From contig CAKRMO010000016.1 of assembly GCA_934364765.1 (NCBI GenBank), positions 1-11,575 of the forward strand: 11,575 bases of DNA. Reading direction: 5' to 3'. Source of the stretch: an uncultured Bacteroidaceae bacterium (lineage in GTDB: Bacteria > Bacteroidota > Bacteroidia > Bacteroidales > Bacteroidaceae). This document shows positions 1-8,979 of this stretch, one piece after another. The notes beneath the pieces are model-generated. The model saw only the letters and a list, made by a program, of their open reading frames with translations, made no database searches and was not told where the DNA came from. The position numbers and the translations under genes were made by a program. Position 1 is the first letter of the stretch, and the number at the start of each line of letters is the position of its first letter.

Positions 1-180
1 ATCAGACATAATTTTTCCTACATAGGACATAGTTTTTCCTACATCAAATGTAGTTTTCGAGGCATTTGGAAAAAGACAACCGTTTTGCTTTTACGGGAAT
101 TATATGAACGGCGTATGTTGTTTTTGATTGCATACGGTATATATGTAGGGGCGTATGCAATAGTCCCTACGGAAACGCAA
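1..180 (+). repeat. Dispersed repeat, copy A (cut by window edge)
   Basis: The first 60 bases align in the same orientation with 7445-7504 and 11039-11098: a run ending tttttcctac, a second tttttcctac, then tcaaatgta and ttttcg. The match weakens over 61-90, and A carries extra sequence before its palindromic end. It contains ctacat-caa-atgtag (41-55), and a 10-bp perfect inverted repeat with arms 127-136 (attgcatacg) and 152-161 (cgtatgcaat) around a 15-base loop. On the minus strand it lies directly downstream of the sufB stop, where sufC would be expected, so its hairpin could also end or protect the sufB transcript. No U-tract is seen. The left border is not visible. Confidence 0.75.
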
Positions 181-225
181 TTTATTGACTAACCGCATTT
201 TGTGCATTTACAACCTGCGTGCGCC

Positions 226-1701
226 CTACCCCACCGTTCCTTCCAGCGACACGGAAAGCAGCTTGCGTGCCTCGACGGCAAACTCCATGGGCAGCTTGTC
301 GAGCACATTCTTGGCGTAACCGTTCACTATCAGCCCCGCCGCCGTTTCGGGGTCGATGCCGCGCGAGGCGCAATAGAACATCTGCTCCTCCGAAATCTTG
401 GACGTGGTGGCCTCATGCTCCACAACGGCGGTGTTGTTGTGCACGTCTATATATGGGAATGTGTGTGCGCCGCACGTGGGCGACAGCAAAAGCGAGTCGC
501 ACGAACTGTAGTTGCGCGCCTTGCCGGCGTTCCTGCCCACCTTCACGAGACCGCGATATGAGTTCTGGCTCTTGCCCGCCGAAATGCCCTTGCTTATAAT
601 GGTGCTGCGCGTGTTTTTGCCAAGGTGAACCATTTTTGTGCCGGTGTCCGCCTCCTGGTGGTTGTTGGTAACCGCCACGCTGTAAAACTCCGCCTGCGAG
701 TTGTCGCCCTTCAATATGCACGAGGGGTATTTCCACGTTATTGCCGAGCCTGTCTCAACTTGTGTCCACGACAGTTTGCTGTTCCTGCCACGCAACGCGC
801 CGCGCTTTGTTACGAGGTTGTAAACTCCGCCCTTGCCCTCGGCGTTGCCGGGATACCAGTTTTGCACTGTGGAGTATTTCACCTCCGCATCGTCGTTCAC
901 GATAATCTCCACTATTGCGGCGTGAAGCTGGTTCTCATCGCGCATGGGCGCGGTGCAGCCCTCAAGATAGGAAACATATCCCGCATCGTCGCACACTATC
1001 AGCGTGCGCTCGAACTGCCCCGTGTTGCGGGCGTTGATGCGGAAGTATGACGACAGCTCCATAGGGCAGCGCACGCCTTTGGGAATGTAAACAAACGAGC
1101 CGTCAGAAAACACCGCGCTGTTGAGCGCGGCATAGAAGTTGTCGCGGTAGGGCACCACGCTGCCCAGATACTGCCTCACAAGGTCGGGATGGTTTTTCAC
1201 CGCCTCGCCTATGGAGCAGAATATCACGCCGAGCTCGCGCAGTTTGTCCTGAAATGTGGTCTTTACCGAAACGGAGTCCATTATCGCGTCCACCGCCACG
1301 CCGCCGAGCGCGAGACGTTCCTCGAGCGGTATTCCCAGTTTGTCGAACGTCTTGACGAGTTCGGGGTCAAGTTCCTTTTTCCGGTCGTGCGTCTTGGGCT
1401 GCGCGTAATACGATATTGCCTGATAGTCAATCTGCGGCAGGTTCACGTGTCCCCATGCGGGCTGTTTCAGAGTCTGCCAATAACGCAGGGCTTTCAACCG
1501 GAACTCGAGAAGCCATTCAGGTTCTCCCTTGCGCTCCGATATGGTGCGCACAACGTTTTCGTCAAGCCCGGTGGGGATTACGTCTGTCGAAATGTCCGTG
1601 GTGAAGCCGTATTCGTATTTCTTGTCGGCCACGCTGCGCACAAAGGCGTTTTTGCCCTCGTTTGCGGCGGGTGTTGCAGATTGGTTTTCAGTTTTTTTCA
1701 T
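226..1701 (-). CDS. sufB: Fe-S cluster assembly scaffold protein SufB
   Basis: This 491-residue protein is the SufB subunit of the cytosolic SufBC2D complex, on which Fe-S clusters are built from SufS-derived sulfur with SufC ATPase activity. The C-terminal half is highly characteristic: [20 protein letters not shown] (about residues 399-418), then [21 protein letters not shown] and a terminal [18 protein letters not shown]. Cys401 sits in the position of the conserved scaffold cysteine of the family. Length is normal. I chose the ATG at 1701 (MKKTENQ); the open frame continues to 1848 but would overlap cvpA and lacks family similarity. It follows cvpA by 58 bases and is the last gene of the rimP-nusA-infB-cvpA-sufB run. 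The odd point is downstream: no sufC follows. Instead there is repeat A, while sufC lies on the other strand at 11390. Confidence 0.97.
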   Translation of the reverse strand: MKKTENQSATPAANEGKNAFVRSVADKKYEYGFTTDISTDVIPTGLDENVVRTISERKGEPEWLLEFRLKALRYWQTLKQPAWGHVNLPQIDYQAISYYAQPKTHDRKKELDPELVKTFDKLGIPLEERLALGGVAVDAIMDSVSVKTTFQDKLRELGVIFCSIGEAVKNHPDLVRQYLGSVVPYRDNFYAALNSAVFSDGSFVYIPKGVRCPMELSSYFRINARNTGQFERTLIVCDDAGYVSYLEGCTAPMRDENQLHAAIVEIIVNDDAEVKYSTVQNWYPGNAEGKGGVYNLVTKRGALRGRNSKLSWTQVETGSAITWKYPSCILKGDNSQAEFYSVAVTNNHQEADTGTKMVHLGKNTRSTIISKGISAGKSQNSYRGLVKVGRNAGKARNYSSCDSLLLSPTCGAHTFPYIDVHNNTAVVEHEATTSKISEEQMFYCASRGIDPETAAGLIVNGYAKNVLDKLPMEFAVEARKLLSVSLEGTVG

Positions 1702-1735
1702 CGTCAAAATGTTACAATGACAGCACGCGGGGGAA

Positions 1736-1754
1736 GCACACCCTCCCCGTGTGC
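1736..1754 (-). other. Intercistronic hairpin between cvpA and sufB
   Basis: A 6-bp perfect stem, gcacac (1736-1741) with gtgtgc (1749-1754), closes a 7-base loop in the 58-base cvpA-sufB gap. There is no U-tract, so it is more likely an mRNA structure or processing element than a terminator. Its role is unknown. Confidence 0.35.
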
Positions 1755-1759
1755 CTTGT

Positions 1760-2290
1760 TTATTGTATGCTGTCGCTGCTTGCGCTAACGGAGTCCTCTG
1801 CTGCCGCGTTGTCCTGCTGGTGGCTTTCGCTGTATGCCTTGAAAGCATAGCCGAGACTGTTTTTCACCGGCTCATAGAGGTATGACTCTTCGGCCTTGTC
1901 CTGTCCCACAATCCCGAGAAAGCTCATAACGTTGAACACGCAGCTCATGAGTATAAGATATTTCACAACGCTCACAACAGCCCCGAGAATGCTGTTGGGC
2001 AGACCTATCTTCATTCCCTTCAACGCCTTTGTGAGCAGGTTTGCCACAAGGCCGAGGAGAATGGGGACAACTATCCACAGCACGAGAAACGCCAGAATGT
2101 TGGCAACCGTGGGGGACGCGCCGATGCGCGGCGACAGAAAGCCGCCAAAGCTCGAATAAAGCCCCGCCGCCACAAAGAGCCCCACGACAAAGCCCACCAT
2201 AGAGATTACCTCCTTAAGGAAGCCCTGCCGCCAGCCTTTGTAGATTGCCCATATAAAGAGCAACAGTATGACAAAGTCTATGAATGGCAT
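1760..2290 (-). CDS. CvpA family membrane protein
   Basis: This 176-residue integral membrane protein belongs to the CvpA/colicin V production family. It begins with the typical [20 protein letters not shown], a first hydrophobic segment followed by a G-W-R-Q-G-F turn. Further membrane segments lie near residues 27-46, 60-84 and 101-126. The final 45 residues are polar and Ser/Asp/Ala-rich, presumably soluble. The family's biochemical role is unclear; in other bacteria it has been linked to colicin V production and envelope stress. The ATG at 2290 is 15 bases after the infB stop, so the two are probably co-transcribed. A cvpA gene between infB and sufB is, as I recall, the common Bacteroidales arrangement, which supports both the identification and the ancestral gene order. 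Confidence 0.9.
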   Translation of the reverse strand: MPFIDFVILLLFIWAIYKGWRQGFLKEVISMVGFVVGLFVAAGLYSSFGGFLSPRIGASPTVANILAFLVLWIVVPILLGLVANLLTKALKGMKIGLPNSILGAVVSVVKYLILMSCVFNVMSFLGIVGQDKAEESYLYEPVKNSLGYAFKAYSESHQQDNAAAEDSVSASSDSIQ

Positions 2291-2305
2291 ATCCGTTACC
2301 TGTTA

Positions 2306-5245
2306 TCAGAGGGTTGCCTTAACCTCCACCTGCTTGAACGTCTCTATGATGTCGCCCTCCTTGAGGTCGTTGCAGTTGGCGAGGCTGATGCCGCACTCGA
2401 AGTTTGCGCCAACCTCCTTGACATCGTCCTTGAAGCGTTTGAGGGCCGCGATGTTTGCGGTCTGTATTACGATGCCGTCGCGTATGAGGCGCGCCCTGTC
2501 GCTGCGGGAAACCTTTCCCTCGCTGACAAACGCGCCGGCAACGAAGCCAACCTTGCTGATGTGGAACACCTGGCGCACCTCTATCGTGGCGGTAACCTCT
2601 TCCTTGACCACAGGCTCGAGCATGCCCTCCATTGCGAGCTTCACCTCGCCGATGGCATCGTATATGATGGAATACATACGTATTTCCACGCCCTGCTGGT
2701 CGGCCTGTTTCTTGGCAAGCGCACTCGGGCGAACCTGGAAGCCGATGATGATGGCTTGTGAAGCTGCGGCAAGGGAAACGTCGTTTTCGGAAATCTGTCC
2801 TACGCTCTTCAAAATTACGTTTACCTTTATCTTTTCGGTTGAAAGCTTTTCGAGAGAGTCGCTCAAAGCCTCCACCGAGCCGTCAACATCCCCCTTGACC
2901 ACAATGTTGAGCTCCTTCGTTCCGCCGCGAGCAATCCTGCGGCCGATTTCGTCAAGCGAAAGCACGGAATGCGCCCTCTGCGCCTGTTCGCGCTGCAACT
3001 GCTCGCGTTTTGTGGCAATCTCGCGCGCTTCCTGCTCGGTTTCCATCACGTGGAAAGCGTCGCCCGCCTGGGGCGCACCGTTAAGTCCGAGAACTGTGGC
3101 GGCACCCGAAGGGCCTACTTTCTCGATGCGCTGGTCGCGCTCGTTGAAAAGGGCCTTGACACGTCCGTAGTTTGTTCCGGCAAGCATCACATCGCCAATC
3201 TTGAGTGTGCCGTTGCTCACAAGCACCGTGGCAACATAGCCGCGCCCACGGTCGAGTGAGGATTCTATGATTGTGCCGGTGGCCTTGCGGTTGGGGTTTG
3301 CCTTCAAATCGAGCATATCAGCCTCAAGAAGCACCTTGTCGAGAAGTTCTTTCACGCCAAGCCCCTGTTTCGCCGAAATGTCCTGGCTCTGGTACTTGCC
3401 GCCCCACTCCTCCACGAGGTAGTTCATGTTGGCAAGCCCCTCCTTTATTTTGTCGGGGTTTGCACCCGGCTTGTCTATCTTGTTTATTGCAAAGACCATT
3501 GGCACGTTTGCCGCCATTGCGTGGCTTATCGCCTCCTTAGTCTGCGGCATTATGCCGTCATCGGCTGCAATTATTATTATGGCGACATCTGTAACCTGCG
3601 CACCGCGTGCACGCATTGCGGTGAACGCCTCGTGTCCCGGGGTGTCGAGGAACGTGATGTGTCTTCCGTTCTCCAGTGTTACGTTATACGCGCCGATGTG
3701 CTGGGTTATGCCTCCGGCCTCGCCCGCAATCACGTTAGACTTGCGTATGTAGTCAAGCAGCGAGGTTTTGCCGTGGTCAACGTGTCCCATTACGGTAACA
3801 ATCGGCGCACGCGGCTCAAGATCCTCCTCGTTGTCGGCTTCCTCAGCCACGGCCTCGGTAACATCGGCACTCACATACTCGGTCTTGAACCCGAACTCCT
3901 CCGCCACAAGGTCTATGGTTTCGGCGTCAAGACGCTGGTTGATGCTCACCATTATGCCTATGCTCATGCAGGTGGCTATGACCTGCGTAACAGGCACGTT
4001 CATCATTGCCGCCAGTTCGTTTGCGGTAACAAATTCGGTGAGCTTGAGTATCTTGCTTTCCTTTGCCTCCTGCGACGCAGCCATTTCGGCTATTTCGCGG
4101 GCGTTTTCGCGCTTTTCGCGGCGGTATTTCGCGCCCTTGCTGCCGCGGCTCTTGTTGGTGAGGCGGGCAAGGGTTTCGCGAACCTGCTTTGCAACATCCT
4201 CGTCTGAAACGTCGGGCTTCAGCGGCTGCACCTTGTGAGCCTTGCCTTTCTGACGGCGCGGGTCGTTGTTGCGGTTGTTGTTATTGTTGTTGCGGTTGCG
4301 GTTGTCATTGCCGCCGTTGTTGCCGCCGTTGTTGCCGCCGTTGTTGCCGCCAATTTGCTGCCCCACGGCGTTAACGTCAACGCGCTCCTGTCCTATGCGG
4401 TTGCGCTTGTGCCGCTGTCCGCCCTGGGCGTTTTTCTCCTCGCGCTCGCGCTTCTTCTCCTCCTTAGTCTTTTTCTTGGGACGGGTGTTGGGGTTTATGG
4501 TCGAAAGGTCTATTGTTCCGAGCACTTTCGGCTTTGCAAGCTCCACGGTGGAGTGCAAATGGAAAATGCCGTCATCCTCAACCTTGCCTATTGCGTCGGT
4601 CTTCTTCTGGATTTCCTTTTGTTTCTGATCTGCGTTGTCCTTTTTCGTTTCTGCGTTTGCCGCAGGTTTCGTCTCTTTCGCCGGTTCTGCCTTTGCCGGC
4701 TCGGGGTTCTTCACAGGCGCGGCGGGTTTCTCCGCCGGCTTGGGCTGCCCAGCCTTTGCTTCCGGCTTCTTTGCCTGTTCCTGTTTCGGGCCGGCATCCT
4801 CTTTCTTTGCCTCCGCCTTTACAGGCTGGGGCTTCGCTTCCGCCTTGGGAGCGGGGGCAACCGGCTGCTTTTTAGCTTCAGCCTCGGACTTGGGCGTTTC
4901 CTTTGCCTGGGGTTTCGGCGCGGGGTTTTCGAGGTCGATTTTGCCTACGGTTTTTAGTCCGGGGCGCATTTCCTTGGGGATTTCGGTCTTTATCACCTGC
5001 GGTTTCGGCGCGGCGGCCTTCTTCTCCTTGGCGTTCTTTCCTTTTGCGCTCTGCAGCAGCTTGTCCGCCTCTGTACGCAACTCCCTGTCCGCCCCGAATT
5101 TCTTTTTCAGCATGTCATACTGCTCGTCGCTTATTTTCTCGTTCGGGGTAGCGTTTACCTCAAAGCCTTTTTCGCGCAGGAAATCGACTATCGTGTCGAT
5201 TCCCACGTTGAGTTCTCTTATAACCTTATTTAGTCTTATGTTCAT
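2306..5245 (-). CDS. infB: Translation initiation factor IF-2
   Basis: This 979-residue GTPase delivers initiator fMet-tRNA to the 30S subunit and promotes subunit joining. The start [13 protein letters not shown] at 5245 is the usual Bacteroidetes IF-2 N-terminus; a TTG in the same frame at 5266 lies inside nusA and is not needed. An N-terminal helical domain (about 1-60) is followed by a long Ala/Lys/Pro/Glu linker (about 65-235), a basic segment and an Asn/Gly-rich stretch (about 300-330). A second IF2_N-like domain follows near 400-455. The G domain shows G1 GHVDHGKT (487-494), DTPGH (534-538) and NKID (588-591), followed by the beta-barrel and C-terminal domains. All nucleotide-binding motifs are intact. 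It starts 7 bases after the nusA stop and ends 15 bases before cvpA. Confidence 0.97.
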   Translation of the reverse strand: MNIRLNKVIRELNVGIDTIVDFLREKGFEVNATPNEKISDEQYDMLKKKFGADRELRTEADKLLQSAKGKNAKEKKAAAPKPQVIKTEIPKEMRPGLKTVGKIDLENPAPKPQAKETPKSEAEAKKQPVAPAPKAEAKPQPVKAEAKKEDAGPKQEQAKKPEAKAGQPKPAEKPAAPVKNPEPAKAEPAKETKPAANAETKKDNADQKQKEIQKKTDAIGKVEDDGIFHLHSTVELAKPKVLGTIDLSTINPNTRPKKKTKEEKKREREEKNAQGGQRHKRNRIGQERVDVNAVGQQIGGNNGGNNGGNNGGNDNRNRNNNNNNRNNDPRRQKGKAHKVQPLKPDVSDEDVAKQVRETLARLTNKSRGSKGAKYRREKRENAREIAEMAASQEAKESKILKLTEFVTANELAAMMNVPVTQVIATCMSIGIMVSINQRLDAETIDLVAEEFGFKTEYVSADVTEAVAEEADNEEDLEPRAPIVTVMGHVDHGKTSLLDYIRKSNVIAGEAGGITQHIGAYNVTLENGRHITFLDTPGHEAFTAMRARGAQVTDVAIIIIAADDGIMPQTKEAISHAMAANVPMVFAINKIDKPGANPDKIKEGLANMNYLVEEWGGKYQSQDISAKQGLGVKELLDKVLLEADMLDLKANPNRKATGTIIESSLDRGRGYVATVLVSNGTLKIGDVMLAGTNYGRVKALFNERDQRIEKVGPSGAATVLGLNGAPQAGDAFHVMETEQEAREIATKREQLQREQAQRAHSVLSLDEIGRRIARGGTKELNIVVKGDVDGSVEALSDSLEKLSTEKIKVNVILKSVGQISENDVSLAAASQAIIIGFQVRPSALAKKQADQQGVEIRMYSIIYDAIGEVKLAMEGMLEPVVKEEVTATIEVRQVFHISKVGFVAGAFVSEGKVSRSDRARLIRDGIVIQTANIAALKRFKDDVKEVGANFECGISLANCNDLKEGDIIETFKQVEVKATL
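4311..4352 (-). repeat. 12-bp tandem repeat inside infB linker
   Basis: Three perfect copies of ccgccgttgttg (4311-4322, 4323-4334, 4335-4346) and a partial fourth encode the repeated Gly-Gly-Asn-Asn unit of IF-2, close to residues 300-313. The unit is a multiple of three, so copy-number changes would preserve the frame. It lies in a disordered linker just before a run of Asn and Arg codons. Confidence 0.9.
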
Positions 5246-5252
5246 AAACTGC

Positions 5253-6512
5253 TTATTCGTCCTCAAATTCTGCTTTCAATATACGCAACACATCGTCAAC
5301 CGTGGACTCCTCCAAGTCGGCCTTTTCGATGAGCATTTCACGCGGGGCGTTGAGCACAGCCTTTGCCGTGTCGAGCCCGATAGACTTTATGGCGTCGATA
5401 ACCCATTGGTCAATCACGTCTGAGAACTCGTCAAGATAAACATCCTCCTCGGGTGTGGTGCTAACCTCGCGGTAAACGTCGATTGTGTAGCCCGTGAGCA
5501 TGGACGCCAGCTTTATGTTCATGCCGCTGCGCCCTATCGCGAGCGAAACCTCCTCGGGCTTCAGGAACACCTCTGCCTTATGCTCCTCCTCGTTCAGCTT
5601 GATGTTTGATATTTTTGCGGGGGCGAGCGCACGCTGCACGAAAAGCTGCTCGTTGGGCGTGTAGTTTATCACGTCGATGTTCTCTCCGCGAAGCTCCCTC
5701 ACCACTCCGTGTATGCGGCTTCCCCTCACGCCCACGCAGGCTCCCACCGGGTCTATTCTCTCGTCATAGCTCTCAACGGCTATCTTTGCCCTTTCGCCGG
5801 GTATGCGCGCGGCCTTCTTTATGGTGATCAGGCCGTCGGCTATCTCGGGAACCTCGCCCTCGAGCAGGCGTATCAGGAACTCAGGCGCCGTGCGGCTGAG
5901 GTAAATCTTGGGGTTGTTGTTGGGGTTCTCCACACGGTTCACAACAGCCCTCACCGTGTCGCCCTTGCGGAAGAAGTCGCGGGGTATCTGCTCGCCCTTG
6001 GGCAGGAACATCTCGTTGCCCTCGTCGTCAACCACGAGCATCTCGTTTTTCCATACCTGATAGACCTCGCCGCTCACAATCTCGCCCACGCGGTCCTTGT
6101 ATTTGTTGTAGAGCGAGTCGTGCTCAAGCTCAAGCACCTTGCTCGACAAAGTCTGGCGCAGCGTCAGGATGGCGCGCCGCCCGAACTTCGCGAAGTTTAT
6201 AGGCTCGCTCACCTCCTCGCCCACCTCATAGTCGGCATCAATCTTGTGGGCTTCGCTCAGCGAAATCTCCTTGTTTGGGTCGGCAACGTCATCATCGCCC
6301 ACAACTATGCGGTTGCGGTAGATTTCAAGGTCGCCCTTGTCGGGGTTCACAATAACGTCGAAGTTCTCGTCGCTTCCGAACATCTTTGCCAGCACGCTGC
6401 GGAAGCTCTCCTCGAGAACCCCCACAAGGGTGGTGCGTCCGATTTTCTTGTTGTCCTGAAAATCGGAAAAGATGTCAATCATGCTTTCTGTTACGTCTTT
6501 CTTGCGTGGCAT
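5253..6512 (-). CDS. nusA: Transcription termination/antitermination factor NusA
   Basis: This 419-residue protein binds RNA polymerase and nascent RNA and modulates pausing, termination and antitermination. The N-terminal RNA polymerase-binding domain covers about residues 10-135 ([20 protein letters not shown] to [12 protein letters not shown]). An S1 domain follows (about 140-205), then two KH domains with GxxG loops at GVRGSR (261-266) and GRSGMN (327-332). The tail (360-419) is a short helical segment; the C-terminal acidic repeats of E. coli NusA are absent, which is normal for this phylum. The ATG at 6512 gives the short leader [10 protein letters not shown] before the conserved domain. 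It lies 88 bases after rimP, across a hairpin-rich gap, and 7 bases before infB, so translation of nusA and infB is probably coupled. Confidence 0.97.
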   Translation of the reverse strand: MPRKKDVTESMIDIFSDFQDNKKIGRTTLVGVLEESFRSVLAKMFGSDENFDVIVNPDKGDLEIYRNRIVVGDDDVADPNKEISLSEAHKIDADYEVGEEVSEPINFAKFGRRAILTLRQTLSSKVLELEHDSLYNKYKDRVGEIVSGEVYQVWKNEMLVVDDEGNEMFLPKGEQIPRDFFRKGDTVRAVVNRVENPNNNPKIYLSRTAPEFLIRLLEGEVPEIADGLITIKKAARIPGERAKIAVESYDERIDPVGACVGVRGSRIHGVVRELRGENIDVINYTPNEQLFVQRALAPAKISNIKLNEEEHKAEVFLKPEEVSLAIGRSGMNIKLASMLTGYTIDVYREVSTTPEEDVYLDEFSDVIDQWVIDAIKSIGLDTAKAVLNAPREMLIEKADLEESTVDDVLRILKAEFEDE

Positions 6513-6546
6513 TTTATATTCTGTTTTTTATTGTCAATAGGGTAAA

Positions 6547-6596
6547 GGGCTTGCGCCCCGTGTCAAGGCCGCCGTCCGCCGCGTGTTGCGCGGCGG
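6547..6596 (-). other. Two hairpins in the rimP-nusA gap
   Basis: The larger stem is 8 bp, perfect and all G/C: ccgccgcg (6576-6583) with cgcggcgg (6589-6596) around a 5-base loop. A smaller one pairs gggc (6547-6550) with gccc (6555-6558). On the minus strand they lie directly after the rimP stop. Only a weak AT-rich stretch follows, ahead of the nusA ATG. They could cause partial termination, pausing or RNA processing between rimP and nusA. The role is inferred from position only. Confidence 0.5.
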
Positions 6597-6600
6597 TGCG

Positions 6601-7068
6601 TCATTTGAAGTCGATCACAGCCTGACAGGTGTCAATCTCCGAAAAGCCGAGAGTTCTGTCCTCGTCCGCCATTTTGGCGCGCTTCGCGCCCTCGGGCTTG
6701 AACTTCACCTTCATGGTGAGGGTTATGCCGTTTTCGTCAACGGCCTTCAGCACGCCCTTGAGCTTCTCGCGGCTTGTGGTGTGAACTTCCACGGCATCGC
6801 CCACATGGTTCTCATACTGGCGGTGAACCTTGAACGGCTGGCCGATTCCCGCGCTGCCCACTTCGAGTTCGTAGTCCTCGTCGTTGCGGTCGAGCTTCCC
6901 CTCGATAAAGCGGCTAAGCTCCACGCAGTCGTCAATCCACACGCCGTCCTTGTGGTCTATCTCCACCACAATGCGGTCGTCATCGCTGACCGTAAGGTCG
7001 GTAAGGAAGTACTCCTTCCCCTCCAGCCATTCGCCAACTATGCTCTCAACTTTCTTTTTGTCTATCAT
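6601..7068 (-). CDS. rimP: Ribosome maturation factor RimP
   Basis: This 155-residue protein fits the RimP family, which is required for assembly of the 30S ribosomal subunit. The N-terminal alpha/beta domain spans about 1-75 and ends in ELEVGSAGIGQPFK (67-80), the counterpart of the family motif LEVSSPGxxRPL. A C-terminal SH3-like domain (about 85-155) includes KLKGVLKAVDENGITLTM. Length is normal. The ATG at 7068 is the only good start near the domain. It is the first gene of the rimP-nusA-infB-cvpA-sufB block, as expected, and a Bacteroidetes-type promoter lies about 65-100 bases upstream. The serine-proline pair of the family motif reads Ser-Ala here, a mild departure also plausible in this phylum. 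Confidence 0.93.
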   Translation of the reverse strand: MIDKKKVESIVGEWLEGKEYFLTDLTVSDDDRIVVEIDHKDGVWIDDCVELSRFIEGKLDRNDEDYELEVGSAGIGQPFKVHRQYENHVGDAVEVHTTSREKLKGVLKAVDENGITLTMKVKFKPEGAKRAKMADEDRTLGFSEIDTCQAVIDFK

Positions 7069-7096
7069 TGCTTCAGACCTCTTGGATTATAACAAC

Positions 7097-7126
7097 GAGT
7101 GAGGAACTTTTGCAAGCCCCTCACTC
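7097..7126 (-). promoter_or_regulatory. Leader hairpin at the 5' end of the rimP operon
   Basis: An 8-bp perfect stem, gagtgagg (7097-7104) with cctcactc (7119-7126), encloses 14 bases that contain a smaller ctt/aag pairing. It begins only a few bases downstream of the predicted transcription start near 7132, so the mRNA would carry a stem-loop almost at its 5' end. It may stabilise the transcript or act in attenuation. No U-tract follows. Confidence 0.55.
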
Positions 7127-7136
7127 CTGAACGTGT

Positions 7137-7169
7137 GCAAAATTATACTTTTTCCGCGTAATGAGCAAA
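7137..7169 (-). promoter_or_regulatory. Bacteroidetes-type promoter of the rimP operon
   Basis: On the minus strand TAATTTTGC (7145 to 7137) matches the -7 consensus TAnnTTTG(C) exactly. A TTTG (7169 to 7166) lies 20 bases upstream in the -33 position. The predicted start is near 7132, giving a leader of about 65 bases before the rimP ATG. Confidence 0.7.
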
Positions 7170-7170
7170 G

Positions 7171-7423
7171 GCTTTCCCATTTTTTTTGCCTAAAGCCCAA
7201 ACATTTATTGCCTTATGCCCGCAGGCCATGCCGTTTCCGCACCCGCGCCTCGGAAAACCCGCACAAACCGCAGCCATTCCAATATCGCGCCACGGCAATA
7301 TTCTCCGCAAAGCCGCAAACACCGCCCAAATCGCACAAAGCATTGATTTTCAAAGAAATAACCGCGCAAAAGACACCCGGTATAACGATTTGTTTTTCAG
7401 GGACTTGAAAACGTCAAAAAAAG
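7171..7423. other. Non-coding stretch with no gene seen
   Basis: About 250 bases upstream of the rimP promoter, C-rich on the plus strand. Short open frames exist on both strands but have no recognisable protein features. A 6-bp stem tttccg/cggaaa occurs near 7231-7256. I see no tRNA or other RNA gene here. Confidence 0.5.
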
Positions 7424-7595
7424 GTCTGACGTAGTTTTAATTATGTCTGATATAATTTTTCCTACGTCCTATGTCGTTTTTCCCACATCAAATGTATTTT
7501 TCGGGATGTTTGGGGAATGACGGGCGGTTACGGTTTTGCGATAATCGTAGGGGCGTATGGCATACGCCCTGCACGCCATCGCATGAACCGCATCC
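7424..7595 (+). repeat. Dispersed repeat, copy B
   Basis: This segment aligns without gaps to copy C (11018-11189), at about 80% identity by eye, and to copy A over its central part. It starts gtctgacgtagtttt, followed by aattatgtctgat (7439-7451) and the tttttcctac block. It ends with a 9-bp perfect palindrome, gggcgtatg-g-catacgccc (7551-7569). It lies just downstream of the last cassette gene and upstream of the rimP operon, so its palindrome could also act at the 3' end of the cassette transcript. Confidence 0.85.
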
Positions 7596-7646
7596 CGCAA
7601 GCTCCACATGATGTATGAAGTCCCTCGTCAAGTTTGTAACGCGCCC

Positions 7647-8285
7647 TTACAAATTCGGGAACAGCCCCAGCTGTTCGGGGAACATATTGTGCGGCGTTCC
7701 TGTGAATATCCTTATCACGGTGAACTCCGGCAAATCCGAGAGTGCCTTTATGTCGGTGGACTTCACCTTTTCAACCTTGTAGATATACGTAGGGTTGACC
7801 TTATACAAATCCTCGTGTTCCATTATGAAGAACTTGTTTATCATGTAAACCACCCTGCCCTTCACATCAGGGCAGAATCTTTTACGCACCTGGTCAAGGG
7901 TGCGCAGATCTCCTCTTGAATGGACATCCGTCGTCTCGTAATTCGTGAACTGCGTGCAGCGGAAGCCCTTTATGGAAACATAGTTCTGCTCCGTGTCCCT
8001 GGGATCCTTTTCAACCACAACCGAATCGTTTTCCGTCCCGACACCCCTTATCGTAAGCGGGTACTTGATATCTTTTTCTTTCAGCCACCCCGTATATACG
8101 CCTATGGAGTTTTTCACAAAAATCCCGTCAACTATAAAGCCCCTGTTCCAGCTGTTCCACTGGTAGTCCGTCATATACTCAAACTCCTCGCCCGGATCGT
8201 GCACAGCCCGGTACTGCGCACTTGCATACGAGGCAAACGCCAAGGCGCACGCGAGCAACACTTTTCCTGTCTTTTCCATAATCAT
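7647..8285 (-). CDS. Secreted protein, paralogue of the gene before it
   Basis: I do not recognise a named family. The 212-residue protein has a signal peptide (MIMEKTGKVLLACALAFASY to ASA, cleavage probably before Gln24), predicting export. It starts at 8285, 4 bases after the preceding stop, with an A-rich upstream stretch; ATG 8279 is an equally possible start. It is a clear paralogue of the gene at 8290-8979: about 34 of 71 residues are identical by eye in the C-terminal part, including YMINK-FIM, DLYKV, S-DI and RIFT-T. An N-terminal VDGI-VK--IG block is also shared. The C-terminal pattern (V-Y-I-N, then DL-KV, then I--VE, then IRIFT) recalls the TonB-receptor plug domain (LYVIDG, IEVLKD, I-I-T). 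That is inference, and there is no beta-barrel. It is last in the cassette. Confidence 0.85.
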   Translation of the reverse strand: MIMEKTGKVLLACALAFASYASAQYRAVHDPGEEFEYMTDYQWNSWNRGFIVDGIFVKNSIGVYTGWLKEKDIKYPLTIRGVGTENDSVVVEKDPRDTEQNYVSIKGFRCTQFTNYETTDVHSRGDLRTLDQVRKRFCPDVKGRVVYMINKFFIMEHEDLYKVNPTYIYKVEKVKSTDIKALSDLPEFTVIRIFTGTPHNMFPEQLGLFPNL

Positions 8286-8289
8286 GTTT

Positions 8290-8979
8290 TTACCAATATT
8301 TGTCCAAGCCAAAGCCGTTTGGGCCTTCCGCCCAATTGTTGCGGTCGGTCTTGGTGAATATACGCAATATCCAGAAAGGCTTGCGGTCCTTGAGGACATC
8401 GATGTCCTGCGAATTTATCAGCTCGATATGATTTATGAATGTCTCGTCAACCTTGTACAGGTCCGCATAAACCATTATGAAATGCTTGTTTATCATATAC
8501 AGCACATCCCCCTCCAACTTTGGGTAGTACTTGCGTTTCACTTCATCAAGGGAAATCAAGTGGTAGTTCTCCTTTGTGTACCTGTAAACATCCACTCCGC
8601 CGCTGCATTTCATCTTTCCGAACATTATGTAACCCTTTTTGACCTCCTCCATATCCGGGGTTTTAACATACACGGAGTCGCCGTTGTTCCCCACGCCTTT
8701 CACCCACATCGGAAACCTCACCGGAGTGTCGGTTGTGTCCGGGTCCACAAGATAGCGGCGGTCCAAGCCTATCGTGCTCTTGACCATAATGCCGTCCACC
8801 ACATCAACATTCTTTGAAGAAGGAGTAAGACGGTTAAAGGTATAAGTCCAGTTTGTATCCCACGAGTCGTTTGGGTCCTGGTAAATTTCGAAAAAGTTCT
8901 TTATTATCTGTGCATTGACAGGTGATGCCCCTGAAAGACAAAAAGCACAAGCGGCGGCAAAACCGTATATCCAGTTCAT
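8290..8979 (-). CDS. Secreted protein, tandem paralogue
   Basis: No named family is recognised. The 229-residue protein has a signal peptide (MNWIYGFAAACAFCLSGASP, cleavage near NA-Gln24). The mature part has an N-terminal beta-rich region with VVDGIMVKSTIG (60-71) and WVKGVGNNGDSVYV (92-105), then EGDVLYMINKHFIM (156-169), DLYKV (173-177), IELINSQDIDVLKD (185-198) and ILRIFTKT (204-211). The last three resemble, in order and spacing, a TonB-dependent-receptor plug motif. The protein is far too short to be a receptor, so a free-standing plug-like domain is only a hypothesis. Its ATG overlaps the stop of the preceding gene (ATGA, 8976-8979), so translation is coupled. Together with its paralogue it suggests a tandem duplication followed by divergence. 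Confidence 0.87.
   Translation of the reverse strand: MNWIYGFAAACAFCLSGASPVNAQIIKNFFEIYQDPNDSWDTNWTYTFNRLTPSSKNVDVVDGIMVKSTIGLDRRYLVDPDTTDTPVRFPMWVKGVGNNGDSVYVKTPDMEEVKKGYIMFGKMKCSGGVDVYRYTKENYHLISLDEVKRKYYPKLEGDVLYMINKHFIMVYADLYKVDETFINHIELINSQDIDVLKDRKPFWILRIFTKTDRNNWAEGPNGFGLDKYW

Noticed and set aside
1702..1848. N-terminal extension of the SufB frame up to 1848
   Set aside because: It overlaps the end of cvpA, has low-complexity residues unrelated to SufB, and the conserved protein starts with the ATG at 1701.
5246..5266. TTG start giving seven extra residues to IF-2
   Set aside because: It lies inside the end of nusA, and [12 protein letters not shown] at 5245 is the usual family start.
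2268..5423. Long plus-strand open frames opposite infB (for example 2268-3170, 4635-5423)
   Set aside because: They are antisense shadows of a GC-rich, Ala/Lys/Pro-biased gene; the products are Ser/Phe- or Leu-rich with no recognisable domain.
7133..7434. Small open frames on both strands upstream of rimP
   Set aside because: They overlap the rimP promoter or repeat B, and their products are basic and compositionally odd with no start signal or family features.
7551..7569. Repeat-B palindrome as a classical Rho-independent terminator
   Set aside because: The stem is convincing but no U-tract follows on either strand, so only a tentative transcript-end role is noted under the repeat.
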